A stretch of DNA of 64,000 nt from Lentibacillus saliphilus (GCF_019093865.1 NZ_JABJXD010000003.1:124001-188000); one strand, 5' to 3'. Shown: positions 1 through 10,540, counted from the first letter of the stretch. The notes: a model not told the origin generated them from the letters alone. A program made the numbers and translations.

Positions 1-1289
<1,289 letters not shown>

Positions 1290-1407
1290 TACAGCCACCT
1301 CCTCTAGATAGACAATTGCCATGATAGACTATATCACGAACGGTCTGTTTAATAAACCGATACGCAGCTCCATTTATAACCTACTCGTATTCAGACGTGT
1401 GAGACGT

Positions 1408-2439
1408 TTATTCGTTATGTTTAAACCAAACATACAACGCATCAGACATCTCATTTGAAAATGCATGAAGTAAAGTGATCACTTTTCGATACTCCATTCG
1501 AGTCGGACCTAATAAGCCGATAATACCAGTATTGTCATCACCAAGCTGGTAGGACGATGTAATAACACTCAGATCTTTGACAGCGTCCATTTTATTTTCC
1601 TGACCAATTCTTACTTTAATGCCATTCGTTGCCCCTTTAAACAATTGAGCTATTTCGGCCTCGTTCTCCATCATGGCATAAAACGTCCGTATTTTTTCAA
1701 CGTTATTAAATTCAGGCTGCGTTAATATATTGGTCTTGCCACCAATGTACAGCTTTAACGGAAAATCACCTGCGATGGCCGATTGTAAATACTGATAGGT
1801 TGTCTCAAAATCATCAACATAATCTCGAATCATTGAAACGAGCTCTGAATTTAATTTTTGCGGCAGCTTGACAAGTGGCACACCATAAAGACGACTGTTT
1901 AGGATATTAACCATCTTCTCTAAATCGGACGGACTAATATGTGCCGGTATTGAAAATGATCTGTGCTCAACGTGTCCAGTATTTGTTACGAGTATGATCA
2001 CAGCTGTATGTGCCGAAAGTGTGACAATTTGCAGCTGCTTCAACGTCGTCTCAAAAATTTCGGGCCCTAAAATAATGGTTGTGTAATTGGTAATGTCAGA
2101 TAACACTTCGGCTGATTTTTGAACGATTTGTTCAAATTCTACGAAGCCTTCTTCCATAACCTGCTCAATTACATGGAGGCCACTATCCTTTTGAGGAAAT
2201 GGGATAAAATTATCGACATAATACCGATATCCCATTTCTGATGGAACACGCCCCGAAGAAGAGTGGGTTTTTTCAATGTAGCCCATTTCTTCTAAATCAG
2301 CCATCACATTTCTGATGGTCGCAGGACTATACGATATATTACCCTTTTGCGATAGCTTGCGTGAGCCAACAGGCTGAGCTGTTTCAATGAAATCATCAAT
2401 CAGGACTTGCAAAATTAACATCTGTCGCTCTGACAACAT
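1408..2439 (-). CDS. hrcA: Heat-inducible transcription repressor HrcA
   Basis: HrcA represses class I heat-shock genes by binding CIRCE. The 343-residue length equals that of B. subtilis HrcA. The N-terminal winged helix (about residues 1-75) includes QPVGSR, ATIRNVMADLEEMGYI and SSSGRVPSEMGYRYYVD, followed by the GAF-like and dimerisation domains. An in-frame GTG seven codons upstream lies inside the CIRCE operator; the ATG of MLSERQ has a GAGGTGAT site at good spacing and matches the family N-terminus, so it is preferred. It is the first gene of hrcA-grpE-dnaK and is probably autoregulated by the operator immediately upstream. Confidence 0.97.
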   Translation of the reverse strand: MLSERQMLILQVLIDDFIETAQPVGSRKLSQKGNISYSPATIRNVMADLEEMGYIEKTHSSSGRVPSEMGYRYYVDNFIPFPQKDSGLHVIEQVMEEGFVEFEQIVQKSAEVLSDITNYTTIILGPEIFETTLKQLQIVTLSAHTAVIILVTNTGHVEHRSFSIPAHISPSDLEKMVNILNSRLYGVPLVKLPQKLNSELVSMIRDYVDDFETTYQYLQSAIAGDFPLKLYIGGKTNILTQPEFNNVEKIRTFYAMMENEAEIAQLFKGATNGIKVRIGQENKMDAVKDLSVITSSYQLGDDNTGIIGLLGPTRMEYRKVITLLHAFSNEMSDALYVWFKHNE

Positions 2440-2453
2440 GATGATCACCTCTG

Positions 2454-2480
2454 TTAGCACTCTCTTGAAGTGAGTGCTAA
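2454..2480 (-). promoter_or_regulatory. CIRCE operator (HrcA binding site)
   Basis: A perfect match to CIRCE: a 9-bp arm TTAGCACTC, a 9-base spacer and the exact inverted arm GAGTGCTAA. It lies just downstream of the predicted -10 box and 15 bases before the hrcA start codon, so HrcA bound here would block transcription of the whole hrcA-grpE-dnaK operon. CIRCE sites are established HrcA targets in Gram-positive bacteria. Confidence 0.97.
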
Positions 2481-2490
2481 TTCTATAAAT

Positions 2491-2519
2491 AAATTATCAA
2501 AAGATGTTTTTTTTGTCAA
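2491..2519 (-). promoter_or_regulatory. Predicted sigma-A promoter of the hrcA operon
   Basis: On the minus strand there is a TTGACA -35 box, a 17-base spacer and a TAATTT -10 box, placing the transcription start at about 2484, immediately before CIRCE. The -35 box overlaps the 3' end of hemW. The -10 is imperfect, so the exact start is inferred. Confidence 0.7.
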
Positions 2520-3673
2520 CGAACATGTTTGATGTCTGATTCTTCAAGCAAAAAATGAGCGAATACGCTGTTACCAAACAATACACCTTCTTCAGTAAGC
2601 CTGATCCATTCTTCGTCTTCCTGCAGCCAACCTTTTTGTTTGAGCACCTCAATTGGGGTGGCATATAATTGTTTATGTGAAAAGCCGAATCGCTCCTTAA
2701 ACCGATTCTTATTGACACCCTCCATTTTTCTTAAACCGAGAAAAAACTCTTCCTCAACCTCTTCTTTTAATCCAATAGATTCAGTTCGCAAAACTGGATG
2801 CCCATCAGCATTTGCTTGCTTGATATAAGCTGGTAGCGGTTTTAAATTCCCAATTCGGCGACCTGGTAAATACCCATGCGCACCTGCTCCAAAGCCATAA
2901 TAGTAGGCATTATTCCAGTACATTAAATTATGCTGACTTTCAAAACCAGGCTTCGCAAAATTACTAATTTCATATTGATGAAGTCCATTTTTTGTCATCG
3001 TCGATTTCAAAATGTCATACATTGCCACTTCTGCTTCTTCTGGTGGTCGATGAAGCTGCCCTTTTTGATGACGCTGATAAAAAACTGTTTTTGGCTCAAT
3101 TTGCAGAGCGTATGTTGAATAGTGCGGCAAATTAAATGCAACAGCTTCATTCACTGTTTTTTGAAAATGCTCTGGTGTTTGGTGCGGCAATGCGTATATG
3201 AGATCAATACTAATGTTATTTAAACCGTGCTGCTGTAATCGATTTACAGTCGTATAAACATCACTTACCCTATGTGCACGTCCAAGCTGTACAAGCATGT
3301 CATCATCCAACACCTGTACCCCTAAGGAGACGCGATTCACACCAAAATCTCTTAACAGCTGAATTTTGTCAACATCTATATCTCCAGGATTCGCTTCTAT
3401 GGTAAATTCACGACACCCTTGAACATCAAATTTGTCGTGAATCAATGTCATCAACGTATTAAGCTGTTCGACGGTAAGAACAGTAGGTGTGCCTCCGCCA
3501 ATGTAAATCGTTTTGACAGGTTGCTTAGAGCCTGGAACATTTGACACGATTTCATTTTTTAATGCTTCTAAGTATAGATCAGCCTGAGATTCCTTATAAA
3601 AGAACTTTGTAAAATCACAATAATGACAAATATGCTCACAAAATGGTATGTGAATGTAAACAGATTCTGGCAT
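2516..3673 (-). CDS. hemW: Heme chaperone HemW (radical SAM, HemN-like)
   Basis: HemW is a radical SAM protein thought to deliver heme to acceptor proteins; it was long annotated as oxygen-independent coproporphyrinogen oxidase. The 385-residue product carries the iron-sulphur cluster motif C12-x3-C16-x2-C19 followed by Asp-Phe. The absence of the fourth cysteine found in true HemN after that motif supports HemW. The IYIGGGTPTVL and SLGVQ motifs of the radical SAM barrel and the C-terminal HemN_C region are present. It lies between lepA and hrcA as in B. subtilis, and its last codons overlap the hrcA promoter. A terminator separates it from lepA, so it may have its own weak promoter. Confidence 0.93.
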   Translation of the reverse strand: MPESVYIHIPFCEHICHYCDFTKFFYKESQADLYLEALKNEIVSNVPGSKQPVKTIYIGGGTPTVLTVEQLNTLMTLIHDKFDVQGCREFTIEANPGDIDVDKIQLLRDFGVNRVSLGVQVLDDDMLVQLGRAHRVSDVYTTVNRLQQHGLNNISIDLIYALPHQTPEHFQKTVNEAVAFNLPHYSTYALQIEPKTVFYQRHQKGQLHRPPEEAEVAMYDILKSTMTKNGLHQYEISNFAKPGFESQHNLMYWNNAYYYGFGAGAHGYLPGRRIGNLKPLPAYIKQANADGHPVLRTESIGLKEEVEEEFFLGLRKMEGVNKNRFKERFGFSHKQLYATPIEVLKQKGWLQEDEEWIRLTEEGVLFGNSVFAHFLLEESDIKHVR

Positions 3674-3713
3674 TGTTATCTCTCTCCCTTCATGGTCGTC
3701 CGCTTTATATCAA

Positions 3714-3752
3714 AAAAGAAAAGGGAAACTTTGACTATCCAAAGTTTCTCCC
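3714..3752 (-). terminator. Rho-independent terminator after lepA
   Basis: Read on the minus strand, GGGAGAAACTTTG pairs with CAAAGTTTCCC across a 6-base loop and is followed by a U-rich tract (TTTTCTTTTTT). It lies just past the lepA stop codon and before hemW. Confidence 0.88.
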
Positions 3753-3760
3753 CCAAAACA

Positions 3761-5569
3761 TTAATCATCATCCATTTGTAAAACTGACATGAAGGCCTCT
3801 TGTGGAATTTCAACCGATCCGACCATCTTCATGCGCTTCTTACCTTCTTTTTGTTTCTCAAGTAATTTTCTTTTTCGCGAAATGTCACCGCCATAGCATT
3901 TTGACAGAACGTTTTTACGCATTGCTTTAATTGTCGATCTGGCGACAATTTTATTACCAATTGCTGCCTGAACGGGTACTTCAAATTGCTGTCTCGGAAT
4001 GAGGTTTTTCAGCTTTTCAACAATTTGCTTACCACGATCATAAGCAAAATCACGGTGAACAATAAAGGATAAGGCGTCGACCTGCTCACTATTCAAGAGA
4101 ATATCCATCTTCACAAGCTTAGACGCTTGATAGCCAATAAGCTCATAATCAAATGATGCATAGCCTTTTGTCTGTGATTTAAGCTGATCAAAGAAATCAT
4201 ATACAATTTCTGATAGCGGTATGTGATAAACGACATTCACACGAATATCATCTAAATATTGCATATCGATGAATTGGCCGCGTTTTTTTTGCGACAGCTC
4301 CATCACGGCACCAACATAATCATTTGGCACCATAATTGACGCCTTAACAAAAGGCTCACTAATACCTTCTACGAGCTGTGGATCAGGCATCAAAGATGGA
4401 TTATCCACTTTTACGAGATCACCACTCGTCGTTTCAACTTCATATATTACGCTCGGGGCTGTTGTAATTAAGTCTATATTAAATTCGCGCTCAATTCTCT
4501 CTTGAATTATTTCCATATGAAGCAATCCTAAGAAACCACACCGGAAGCCAAAGCCAAGCGCCTGCGATGTTTCTGCTTCATACTGCAATGCAGAGTCATT
4601 AAGCTCCAAACGTTCTAAAGCCTCTCGCAAATCATTATATTTACTAGAGTCAATCGGATAAAGTCCACAAAACACCATTGGATTTAACGTTTTATACCCT
4701 GGTAACGGCGTATCGGCTGGTCGTGCTGCGTTGGTAATTGTATCACCAACACGCGTATCACCGACATTTTTAATGGATGCCGTTACAAATCCGACATCCC
4801 CAACGAACAGTTCATCCTGACTAACTGGTGCTGGCGTGAATACGCCGACATCATTGACTTCATAGGTCTTCCCCGTTGCCATCATTTTAATGTGATCACC
4901 TTTTTTAAGCGAGCCTTCTTTAATACAAACGTAAGCAATAACACCGCGATACGCATCATACAAAGAATCAAAAATCAACGCTTTTAAAGGGGCCTCACCC
5001 TTACCAGGTGGTGGTGGAACATCTGATACAATGCGTTCTAAAATTTCATCAATACCGATATTATCTTTTGCTGACGCCAAAATAACGTCATTTTTATCAA
5101 TACCAATAACATCTTCTAATTCTTGTGCCACGCGATCGGTATCTGCATTCGGTAAATCGATTTTGTTAATAACAGGTATAATCTCTAGCTCATTATCGAG
5201 CGCAAGATACACATTTGCCAGTGTCTGTGCTTCAATACCTTGAGCAGCATCAACGACAAGGATCGCGCCTTCACAAGCCGCCAAACTTCTAGATACCTCA
5301 TATGTAAAATCGACATGACCTGGTGTGTCGATCAAATGAAATATATAGTCTTCTCCATCTTTACTCGTATAGTGCAGCTGCACAGCATTCAATTTAATCG
5401 TAATGCCACGTTCCCGTTCAAGGTCCATAGCATCCAAATATTGTTCTTTCATTTCACGCTTTGTTAATGCTTTTGTATTTTCCAATATGCGATCAGCCAA
5501 TGTTGACTTACCATGGTCGATATGAGCAATTATAGAAAAATTACGTACGTTACGTTGTTTTTTCACCAT
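3761..5569 (-). CDS. lepA: Elongation factor 4 (LepA), ribosome-associated GTPase
   Basis: LepA is a translational GTPase that acts on ribosomes in initiation or elongation under stress. The 602 residues show the G1 motif AHIDHGKST (15-23), G3 DTPGHVDF, G4 NKIDLP, EF-G-like domains II, III and V, and the LepA-specific C-terminal domain with the [17 protein letters not shown] stretch. The length fits the family. The start has a GGAG site 12 bases away, which is slightly long. A promoter with a perfect TATAAT is seen upstream and a strong terminator downstream, so it can be expressed alone. It is adjacent to yqxA/spoIIP as in B. subtilis. Confidence 0.97.
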   Translation of the reverse strand: MVKKQRNVRNFSIIAHIDHGKSTLADRILENTKALTKREMKEQYLDAMDLERERGITIKLNAVQLHYTSKDGEDYIFHLIDTPGHVDFTYEVSRSLAACEGAILVVDAAQGIEAQTLANVYLALDNELEIIPVINKIDLPNADTDRVAQELEDVIGIDKNDVILASAKDNIGIDEILERIVSDVPPPPGKGEAPLKALIFDSLYDAYRGVIAYVCIKEGSLKKGDHIKMMATGKTYEVNDVGVFTPAPVSQDELFVGDVGFVTASIKNVGDTRVGDTITNAARPADTPLPGYKTLNPMVFCGLYPIDSSKYNDLREALERLELNDSALQYEAETSQALGFGFRCGFLGLLHMEIIQERIEREFNIDLITTAPSVIYEVETTSGDLVKVDNPSLMPDPQLVEGISEPFVKASIMVPNDYVGAVMELSQKKRGQFIDMQYLDDIRVNVVYHIPLSEIVYDFFDQLKSQTKGYASFDYELIGYQASKLVKMDILLNSEQVDALSFIVHRDFAYDRGKQIVEKLKNLIPRQQFEVPVQAAIGNKIVARSTIKAMRKNVLSKCYGGDISRKRKLLEKQKEGKKRMKMVGSVEIPQEAFMSVLQMDDD

Positions 5570-5654
5570 AAGCGATGTTCACTCCTACATGTCGATACAA
5601 GTATCATTCATCAAATGTTTCAAAAATATAAGATCTGTTTATGTGCTGCATTTG

Positions 5655-5683
5655 ATTATAGCAATTGAGGGATTGACAATCAA
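5655..5683 (-). promoter_or_regulatory. Predicted sigma-A promoter of lepA
   Basis: On the minus strand, TTGATT, a 17-base spacer and a consensus TATAAT -10 box. The start would be near 5648, giving a leader of about 80 bases before lepA. Confidence 0.65.
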
Positions 5684-5748
5684 TCATTAATCATTACTTA
5701 ATTATGATGATTGGATCATTCTTAAAGCAATTAACTCCATATTACCAT

Positions 5749-6057
5749 TTAGAAGAATGCCTCTGCAAAGGTGTACATAATGTCTACAATCATATCATAA
5801 AACCCTTTTACAATACCCTCTAAGGAAGCCGCCATTTTTTGCGTAAAATGAGGAGGCTCATCAACATTCACAACCTCAGCTGCCATATTCTGCTCGTTCA
5901 CGATAGGCTGTTCAGTTTTTTGATCGACCGTTTCTTGGCGTTCGGTCATAAGATCCAACGAATCTATAACATCGTTTGATTCATTTTGACCTTGACTATA
6001 GACGATTCCAAGGAGAAAAAATACCGCTAATAACAATAACACCACAATTGTTCGCAT
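5749..6057 (-). CDS. yqxA: YqxA-like small membrane-anchored protein (DUF3679 type)
   Basis: A 102-residue protein with one hydrophobic N-terminal segment (about residues 3-21), then an acidic, Gln/Glu-rich linker and a C-terminal amphipathic part (SLEGIVKGFYDMIVDIMYTF). Its stop-start junction overlaps the end of spoIIP by one base, which implies translational coupling. B. subtilis has a gene of similar size and layout, yqxA, at the same place between spoIIP and lepA, and the name rests mainly on that synteny. Its function is not known; a role near the membrane during sporulation is an inference from the coupling to spoIIP. Confidence 0.8.
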   Translation of the reverse strand: MRTIVVLLLLAVFFLLGIVYSQGQNESNDVIDSLDLMTERQETVDQKTEQPIVNEQNMAAEVVNVDEPPHFTQKMAASLEGIVKGFYDMIVDIMYTFAEAFF

Positions 6058-7229
6058 TATGATTCGCTCCCCTCTCCGCTTACCTTTTCTGCATCCCAGT
6101 AAAAATCACTAAATACGTCTGCAACAATATCCGCGGTCCGGTATAATTCGTCCAGTGTATTGCCCACACCACCAAATTCCAATAATAAAGAACGGTCAGA
6201 TACATCCTGATTATAAATCCCATCTACACCTGGACCTTCTTTTGTGATAACTGCCTTACTCAGTCCTGGATGTCTCGATTCAATTAAATTATGCAACTTG
6301 CGGGCAAGAGACACATTTTTTTCGTATTCTGGATGTTCCTTACCGACAACAAATAATAATTGGGCGTACGATTGTCCATCAATATCAATTGTCGTCTTTT
6401 CTCTAGGCAGACTATCACGGTGAATATCAATAACATATTCAATATCTTGATTTCCGGAAACAGCTGTCTCCACAACCTGCCTTGATGCATCATAAGATCG
6501 TCCATATGTCCAGCCGCGTTCGTTTAACGTCGACATATGATCTGTTTTATCAACGATTGAGCCGATGCCTCTAACGTCAAGTCCTTCTGCAAGGCGTTCA
6601 CTCACCATCGTTACATTAACTTCCGCGTGATGAGCAGAATCAGGGTCCGTAACATCAGGCAAATGTGGTAAAAAGGACTCTCGATTATGCGTATTGTATA
6701 TAAAAACAACATTCCGATCGCCTGTCGTTTCCGAGCTTGGTTGGTCATGACCTTGTTGTCGATCAATTGCTTCAAAAATAGCTTTTCTCTCCTTAAGGAC
6801 GTCTTCAAGAGGGGGAGATGATTCAAATGATAAATCCGCATAGCTCGTCCCTTCACCCGCAACAACGATTTTATTTTCAAACGTTGCCATCCCCGGAATC
6901 TCTTGCCCTATTAAACTTCGTGGATCATCTGGACGCATATTGGTAATTAATTGGAACAACGTCGCTGACAGGTTGGGCATTTCTTCGCTTTGTGGCAACG
7001 CATCGCGAAGCAGTTTATTCTCAAATCCGAGTAAGCTTAGATATGTCGTACTTTCTATTTCACGCGTCCATTTTTCTAGCGTATGAGAGGAAAGACGATA
7101 GGCCGGATTAAGTGTTGTTAAAAAGCCAATTAATACAAATAATATGATCACCCCACCTATATACATCCCACCATGTTTAAGAACAATAATAGATTGTGGT
7201 TTTATCCCTTTTGATTTTGCTGCTTTCAT
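6057..7229 (-). CDS. spoIIP: Stage II sporulation protein P (peptidoglycan amidase)
   Basis: SpoIIP is the membrane-anchored amidase/endopeptidase that, with SpoIID and SpoIIM, degrades septal peptidoglycan for engulfment. The 390-residue product has an N-terminal membrane segment (about 23-40) and a C-terminal amidase domain with apparent zinc ligands in YNTHNRES (His about 181) and DIHRDS (His about 269), and the catalytic-type Glu in LLLEFGGV (about 351). An upstream GTG at 7302-7304 would extend it by 25 residues but has no ribosome-binding site; the ATG chosen has AAGGGTGG upstream and fits the B. subtilis N-terminus better. It follows gpr, as in B. subtilis, where it is under sporulation sigma factors. 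Confidence 0.93.
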   Translation of the reverse strand: MKAAKSKGIKPQSIIVLKHGGMYIGGVIILFVLIGFLTTLNPAYRLSSHTLEKWTREIESTTYLSLLGFENKLLRDALPQSEEMPNLSATLFQLITNMRPDDPRSLIGQEIPGMATFENKIVVAGEGTSYADLSFESSPPLEDVLKERKAIFEAIDRQQGHDQPSSETTGDRNVVFIYNTHNRESFLPHLPDVTDPDSAHHAEVNVTMVSERLAEGLDVRGIGSIVDKTDHMSTLNERGWTYGRSYDASRQVVETAVSGNQDIEYVIDIHRDSLPREKTTIDIDGQSYAQLLFVVGKEHPEYEKNVSLARKLHNLIESRHPGLSKAVITKEGPGVDGIYNQDVSDRSLLLEFGGVGNTLDELYRTADIVADVFSDFYWDAEKVSGEGSES

Positions 7230-7309
7230 CACGTCATTCCACCCTTCAGAAGAACTCTTGTATAACTCTATGAATACTCTTCTAAAAGTAGAACCTTTCT
7301 TCACACAAA

Positions 7310-7350
7310 ATAACCGATAGACCTTTTATTGCAAAAGATCTATCGGTTAT
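7310..7350 (-). terminator. Hairpin between gpr and spoIIP
   Basis: Two arms (TAACCGATAGA and TCTATCGGTTA, extended with a few mismatches) form a stem of about 17 bp around an 8-base loop. Read on the minus strand it is followed by TTTTGTGTG. It probably reduces read-through from gpr into spoIIP. Confidence 0.65.
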
Positions 7351-7373
7351 GTGTTTTTTCGTTTATAGGCATG

Positions 7374-8468
7374 TTATCTCGTATATGATCCAACTTGAGC
7401 GACATCAACGGTTTCATGTAATGCTGCATTAATACCCGATGCAATAACATGCGCCATATCTTTCATAAACCCATCAACTTCTTTAGGGGTTACCATTAAG
7501 TTACGGCCTATAGGCGTCAAAACATCTTGGATTAAAGAACGCTTCTCGTCTTCGGTCAATGTTCCAACTAAACCAAGAAACGCATTTCTCTTTTGTTCAT
7601 CAGGTAAATCTTCTTCGGTCAATGTCTTTTTCCCAAAAGAAAAACCTGTAGGTGCCAATGCATTACTAGGACGGCCTTCGTTCTTTGTTTCTCTCCCTAA
7701 ATGCTTAAGTATATAGTCAATCGTATCACTCGTAATCGTGACGGCATCAACAACTGTTGGAACACCGATTGCAATGACAGGAATTCCTAATGTATCGTGA
7801 CTTAATTCTTTCCGCTTATTCCCGACACCTGAACCAGGGTGAATGCCTGAATCTGACAATTGGATCGTTTCGTTAATGCGTTCAACAGACCTTGACGCGA
7901 GGGCATCAACGGCAATAACAAAATCAGGTTTAAACTTTTCAACAATGCCAAAAATAATGTCGCTTGTCTCAATACCTGTAACCCCCATTACACCTGGTGT
8001 TACAGATGCAACCGAACGATAACCTTCTGCAACCGTTTCATATTCTAATTTAAATAAATGACTTGTAACAAGAATTTTGTCTGCTGTCATTGGTCCGAGC
8101 GCATCAGGTGTCACCTGCCAATTGCCTAATCCAACAATTAAACCTGTAGCATTTGCAGGAATGTCATGTGACTTCAACAATTGTTCAAGCTCAACCGCCA
8201 ATACCTCAGCAGCATGTGTTTGTTTTTCTGTATCCTGTTTTTTAACGCCGTCCGCATAAATGGTAATATAAGTACCAGGCTTTTTACCAATAAGCTTGCC
8301 ACCTTCTTCATTTACCTCAACGTACGTTATGTTGACGTCTTTCTGTTGACGTTCTTTCACAATGACACCTGATAAATCCCCTGTTTGATCCGGTTTTGAT
8401 TCAACGTACATATCTTTTGCCTCTACGGCAAGATCTGTTCTTACGGCCACAGTCTGATCCTGCTCCAT
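7374..8468 (-). CDS. gpr: Germination protease GPR
   Basis: GPR is an aspartic-type protease that degrades small acid-soluble spore proteins at germination; it is made in the forespore as a zymogen that autoprocesses. The 364-residue product begins [19 protein letters not shown], contains the propeptide, and shows the conserved core [30 protein letters not shown], and [15 protein letters not shown]. An in-frame start 22 codons upstream lacks a proper site, while MEQDQ has GGAAGGTG at 9 bases. It is divergent from rpsT and precedes spoIIP, as in B. subtilis. Confidence 0.96.
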   Translation of the reverse strand: MEQDQTVAVRTDLAVEAKDMYVESKPDQTGDLSGVIVKERQQKDVNITYVEVNEEGGKLIGKKPGTYITIYADGVKKQDTEKQTHAAEVLAVELEQLLKSHDIPANATGLIVGLGNWQVTPDALGPMTADKILVTSHLFKLEYETVAEGYRSVASVTPGVMGVTGIETSDIIFGIVEKFKPDFVIAVDALASRSVERINETIQLSDSGIHPGSGVGNKRKELSHDTLGIPVIAIGVPTVVDAVTITSDTIDYILKHLGRETKNEGRPSNALAPTGFSFGKKTLTEEDLPDEQKRNAFLGLVGTLTEDEKRSLIQDVLTPIGRNLMVTPKEVDGFMKDMAHVIASGINAALHETVDVAQVGSYTR

Positions 8469-8507
8469 TATGAATACACCTTCCTTTTTGCACAGACGTT
8501 TAATAAT

Positions 8508-8537
8508 TAGAATGGACGTTTTCACAAAAAACATACG
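8508..8537 (-). promoter_or_regulatory. Possible forespore (sigma-F/G type) promoter of gpr
   Basis: On the minus strand CGTATG, a 17-base spacer and CATTCTA resemble the GYATA / CATnCTA pattern of forespore sigma factors. This is one mismatch or more from consensus. The assignment rests partly on knowing that B. subtilis gpr is forespore-expressed. Confidence 0.35.
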
Positions 8538-8567
8538 ACATTCATTCCCCCAAAGAGATACTAGCTA

Positions 8568-8596
8568 TTGAAAAATGCGCCTTCCTTTGATACAAT
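8568..8596 (+). promoter_or_regulatory. Predicted sigma-A promoter of rpsT
   Basis: TTGAAA, a 17-base spacer and TACAAT precede rpsT by about 40 bases. Confidence 0.8.
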
Positions 8597-8638
8597 AATT
8601 TTTGCTTGTAAGATCCGTGGGTGTCAGGAGGTGACAGT

Positions 8639-8905
8639 ATGGCTAACATAAAATCTGCCATTAAACGTGTTGAGATAAACAAAAAGAAGCATGATCTCAA
8701 TCAATCATATAAATCAGATATGCGTACACATATCAAACGTGTTGAGAAGCTTGTTGCTACAAATGACGTTGAAGGTGCTAAAAAAGAATTACCAAACACT
8801 AATCGTAAAATCGACAAGGCAATCCAAAAAGGTGTTATTCACCGCAATAGCGGAAACAGACAAAAGTCTCGTCTCGCAAAATTAGTACAAAAAATGGGTG
8901 CCTAA
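8639..8905 (+). CDS. rpsT: 30S ribosomal protein S20
   Basis: S20 binds 16S rRNA early in 30S assembly. The 88-residue basic protein starts MANIKSAIKRVEINKKKH and is mostly helical, with the usual NRKIDKAIQKGVIHRNSGNRQKSRLAKLV C-terminal half. The ATG is preceded by a strong AGGAGGTGA site 4 bases away; an upstream in-frame start adding six residues is rejected. It is monocistronic, with its own promoter and a strong terminator, and lies between divergent gpr and convergent holA as in B. subtilis. Confidence 0.97.
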   Translation: MANIKSAIKRVEINKKKHDLNQSYKSDMRTHIKRVEKLVATNDVEGAKKELPNTNRKIDKAIQKGVIHRNSGNRQKSRLAKLVQKMGA

Positions 8906-8908
8906 TGA

Positions 8909-8946
8909 CAAAAAAACGATCTACTTCTACAGTAGATCGTTTTTTT
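8909..8946. terminator. Bidirectional terminator between rpsT and holA
   Basis: ACGATCTACT and AGTAGATCGT pair around a 5-base loop, with an A-run on one side and a T-run on the other, so it works for both convergent genes. Confidence 0.92.
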
Positions 8947-8968
8947 GCTTTATTTATATTTTTTAGTG

Positions 8969-10003
8969 TTAATGGGATTTTCGCATTTGGATGATATCAT
9001 GAAGCAACAGCTCAAAAGCCAATTTTTTGTCCATTTTTCCTTGTTTTAACATGGCATCTGTTTGGGCTAAACGAATGATAATGGTCTCAAGCTGACCGTC
9101 AGAAAAACGGCTTTCACGTTGATCGTTTAACTTTATGACATACGGATGGACACCAAGCTGTTTTTGCATCTGACTTTGGCTATATCCTTTTTGCTTTAAC
9201 CGTTTAATTTGCAAGATGGTCCGAAATTGATATGCCAGTAAAGCGACGAGTGCGATGGCATCTTCTTTCATATTTAACAAATGCGTATGTATGCTAATCG
9301 CGCGCTTTAAATCTCCAGCAATGACAGCATCAACAAGCTGAAGCGATGTTTGCTCCATTGAGTTTACTAAAAGCATTTCCACTATATCCTTCGTAACCGT
9401 GCCTTTTTCTCCCACATATAACGAAAGCTTCGTCAGTTCATTTTGCATCAAATATAAATTCGTTGCCAATTCAGCTTCTAGCAGTTCTAGCGCATCTGGT
9501 GCAATCGATACATTTACACGTCCTGCCATATGTTGCAACCATTTTTTTGCTTCATAAGGCTTGATCGGCTCACACGGTACGACAACACTATGTTGATTAA
9601 GTGCTTTGCTGATTTTTTTTCGCTGGTCGATTTTTTCATAATCAGCAATTAATACGAGCACCGTATAGGGGGCAGGGTTTTTCACATATTGACCTAGCAT
9701 CTCAAGATCATGTTGAAAGGCTAATTTTTTCGGCTTCGCTTGCAAAAATGTTGCATGCTCTGCAATGATAAGCTTTTTATCCCCAAAAAAAGGGAATGTT
9801 TCAGCATCACGGACAACATCTTGGACCGCTGTCTCCTCCAAATTATAAGTAGATATATTTTCTTCGTCCCCTTGCTGTATAACGGATTGGATGAATTGAT
9901 TTTTAAGTTGCTGGATAAAATAAGTCTCAGTGCCATATAAAAGATACATATTTGACACATTTCCTTTTCTTAAATCGGATAGAACTTCAGTATAGGCTGG
10001 CAT
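8969..10003 (-). CDS. holA: DNA polymerase III subunit delta
   Basis: HolA (YqeN) is the delta subunit of the clamp loader that opens the beta sliding clamp. The 344-residue product carries the N-terminal LYGTETYFIQQL motif, the AAA-like core with DKKLIIAEHATFL, and the C-terminal collar domain (DKKLAFELLLHDI). The reading frame is open for 42 more codons upstream, but those extra residues do not look like the family, and a promoter between them and MPAYTEV supports the shorter start. The ribosome-binding site (GAGTGAG) is modest. It lies next to comEC as in B. subtilis. Confidence 0.93.
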   Translation of the reverse strand: MPAYTEVLSDLRKGNVSNMYLLYGTETYFIQQLKNQFIQSVIQQGDEENISTYNLEETAVQDVVRDAETFPFFGDKKLIIAEHATFLQAKPKKLAFQHDLEMLGQYVKNPAPYTVLVLIADYEKIDQRKKISKALNQHSVVVPCEPIKPYEAKKWLQHMAGRVNVSIAPDALELLEAELATNLYLMQNELTKLSLYVGEKGTVTKDIVEMLLVNSMEQTSLQLVDAVIAGDLKRAISIHTHLLNMKEDAIALVALLAYQFRTILQIKRLKQKGYSQSQMQKQLGVHPYVIKLNDQRESRFSDGQLETIIIRLAQTDAMLKQGKMDKKLAFELLLHDIIQMRKSH

Positions 10004-10034
10004 ATCATCACTCACTCTGTTTATCGATACTTCT

Positions 10035-10063
10035 ATCCTAAAAGGAAGCCGCACAGTTGGCAA
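10035..10063 (-). promoter_or_regulatory. Predicted sigma-A promoter of holA
   Basis: Minus strand TTGCCA, 17-base spacer, TAGGAT. The start near 10028 leaves a 25-base leader before the chosen holA ATG. The remaining bases up to yqzM hold no gene I can recognise. Confidence 0.5.
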
Positions 10064-10306
10064 GTATAAATTTAGGAGGAAGTGTCCGACCAGACCATCT
10101 CCCTCCAATCTATATGAACGTTTAACCATAAAGTCCCGGGAACTGTATGACCAAACGATTATGATTATAGTGTTGGCTTTCTCGACTAAACTATATCTGT
10201 TAACTCTTTCTAAAGCAGATCATACTTGTGTTGGAGGAATATGTATCTTGAGTGGATTTTTCAAAAATATTCCTTTATACTGTTGATTGGGATGGGAGGG
10301 ATCAAA

Positions 10307-10441
10307 GTGAACGAATTCGAACAGGATGTCCAATCTAAAAATAATGATGTTGTTGACTCCATCAAAGGTTTTGGGTTCTCATTTGTGTTTTTTGTATTGA
10401 TCTTTACGATAGGCGTTATTATTAGTGTCATTAATTCGTAA
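10307..10441 (+). CDS. yqzM: YqzM-like small membrane protein
   Basis: A 44-residue protein read from a GTG start: NEFEQDVQSKNNDVVDS, then one hydrophobic transmembrane segment (about residues 23-41) ending VINS. Length and N-terminus match my recollection of B. subtilis YqzM, which sits at this position between holA and comEC. Its function is unknown. GGGAGGG lies 6 bases before the GTG. An in-frame ATG at 10241, also near a GGAGG, would give a 66-residue form with an extra hydrophobic stretch; I prefer the shorter form because it matches the family length. A terminator follows. Confidence 0.85.
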   Translation: MNEFEQDVQSKNNDVVDSIKGFGFSFVFFVLIFTIGVIISVINS

Positions 10442-10464
10442 CTTAAGAAATCAACGGCATGATG

Positions 10465-10492
10465 AAGAGGCTGAATAACAGTCTCTTTTTTT
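10465..10492 (+). terminator. Terminator after yqzM
   Basis: AAGAGGCTG and CAGTCTCTT pair (one wobble) around a 5-base loop, followed by TTTTTTT on the plus strand. Confidence 0.88.
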
Positions 10493-10540
10493 ATGGGACT
10501 GGTATAAAAGAGATTTAACAAAATAATATGACCGCTCCAG
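10493..10540. repeat. Probable decayed partial copy of the 299-bp repeat
   Basis: The stretch ending in AATATGACCGCTCC shares that 14-mer exactly with the left half of the inverted-repeat element at 53868-54166, and the preceding AAGAGATTTAACAAA matches AAGAGGTTTAGTAAA there at 12 of 15 bases, with about 10 bases missing between the two blocks. It lies just after the yqzM terminator and before the comEC stop codon. It looks like the eroded left end of a former insertion. Confidence 0.45.

Noticed and set aside
2440-2460. GTG start of hrcA seven codons upstream
   Set aside because: The codon lies within the CIRCE operator and has no ribosome-binding site; the ATG downstream matches the family start.
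10004-10129. N-terminal extension of holA by 42 codons
   Set aside because: A promoter lies inside the extension, the residues do not resemble the delta subunit, and the shorter product has the usual family length.
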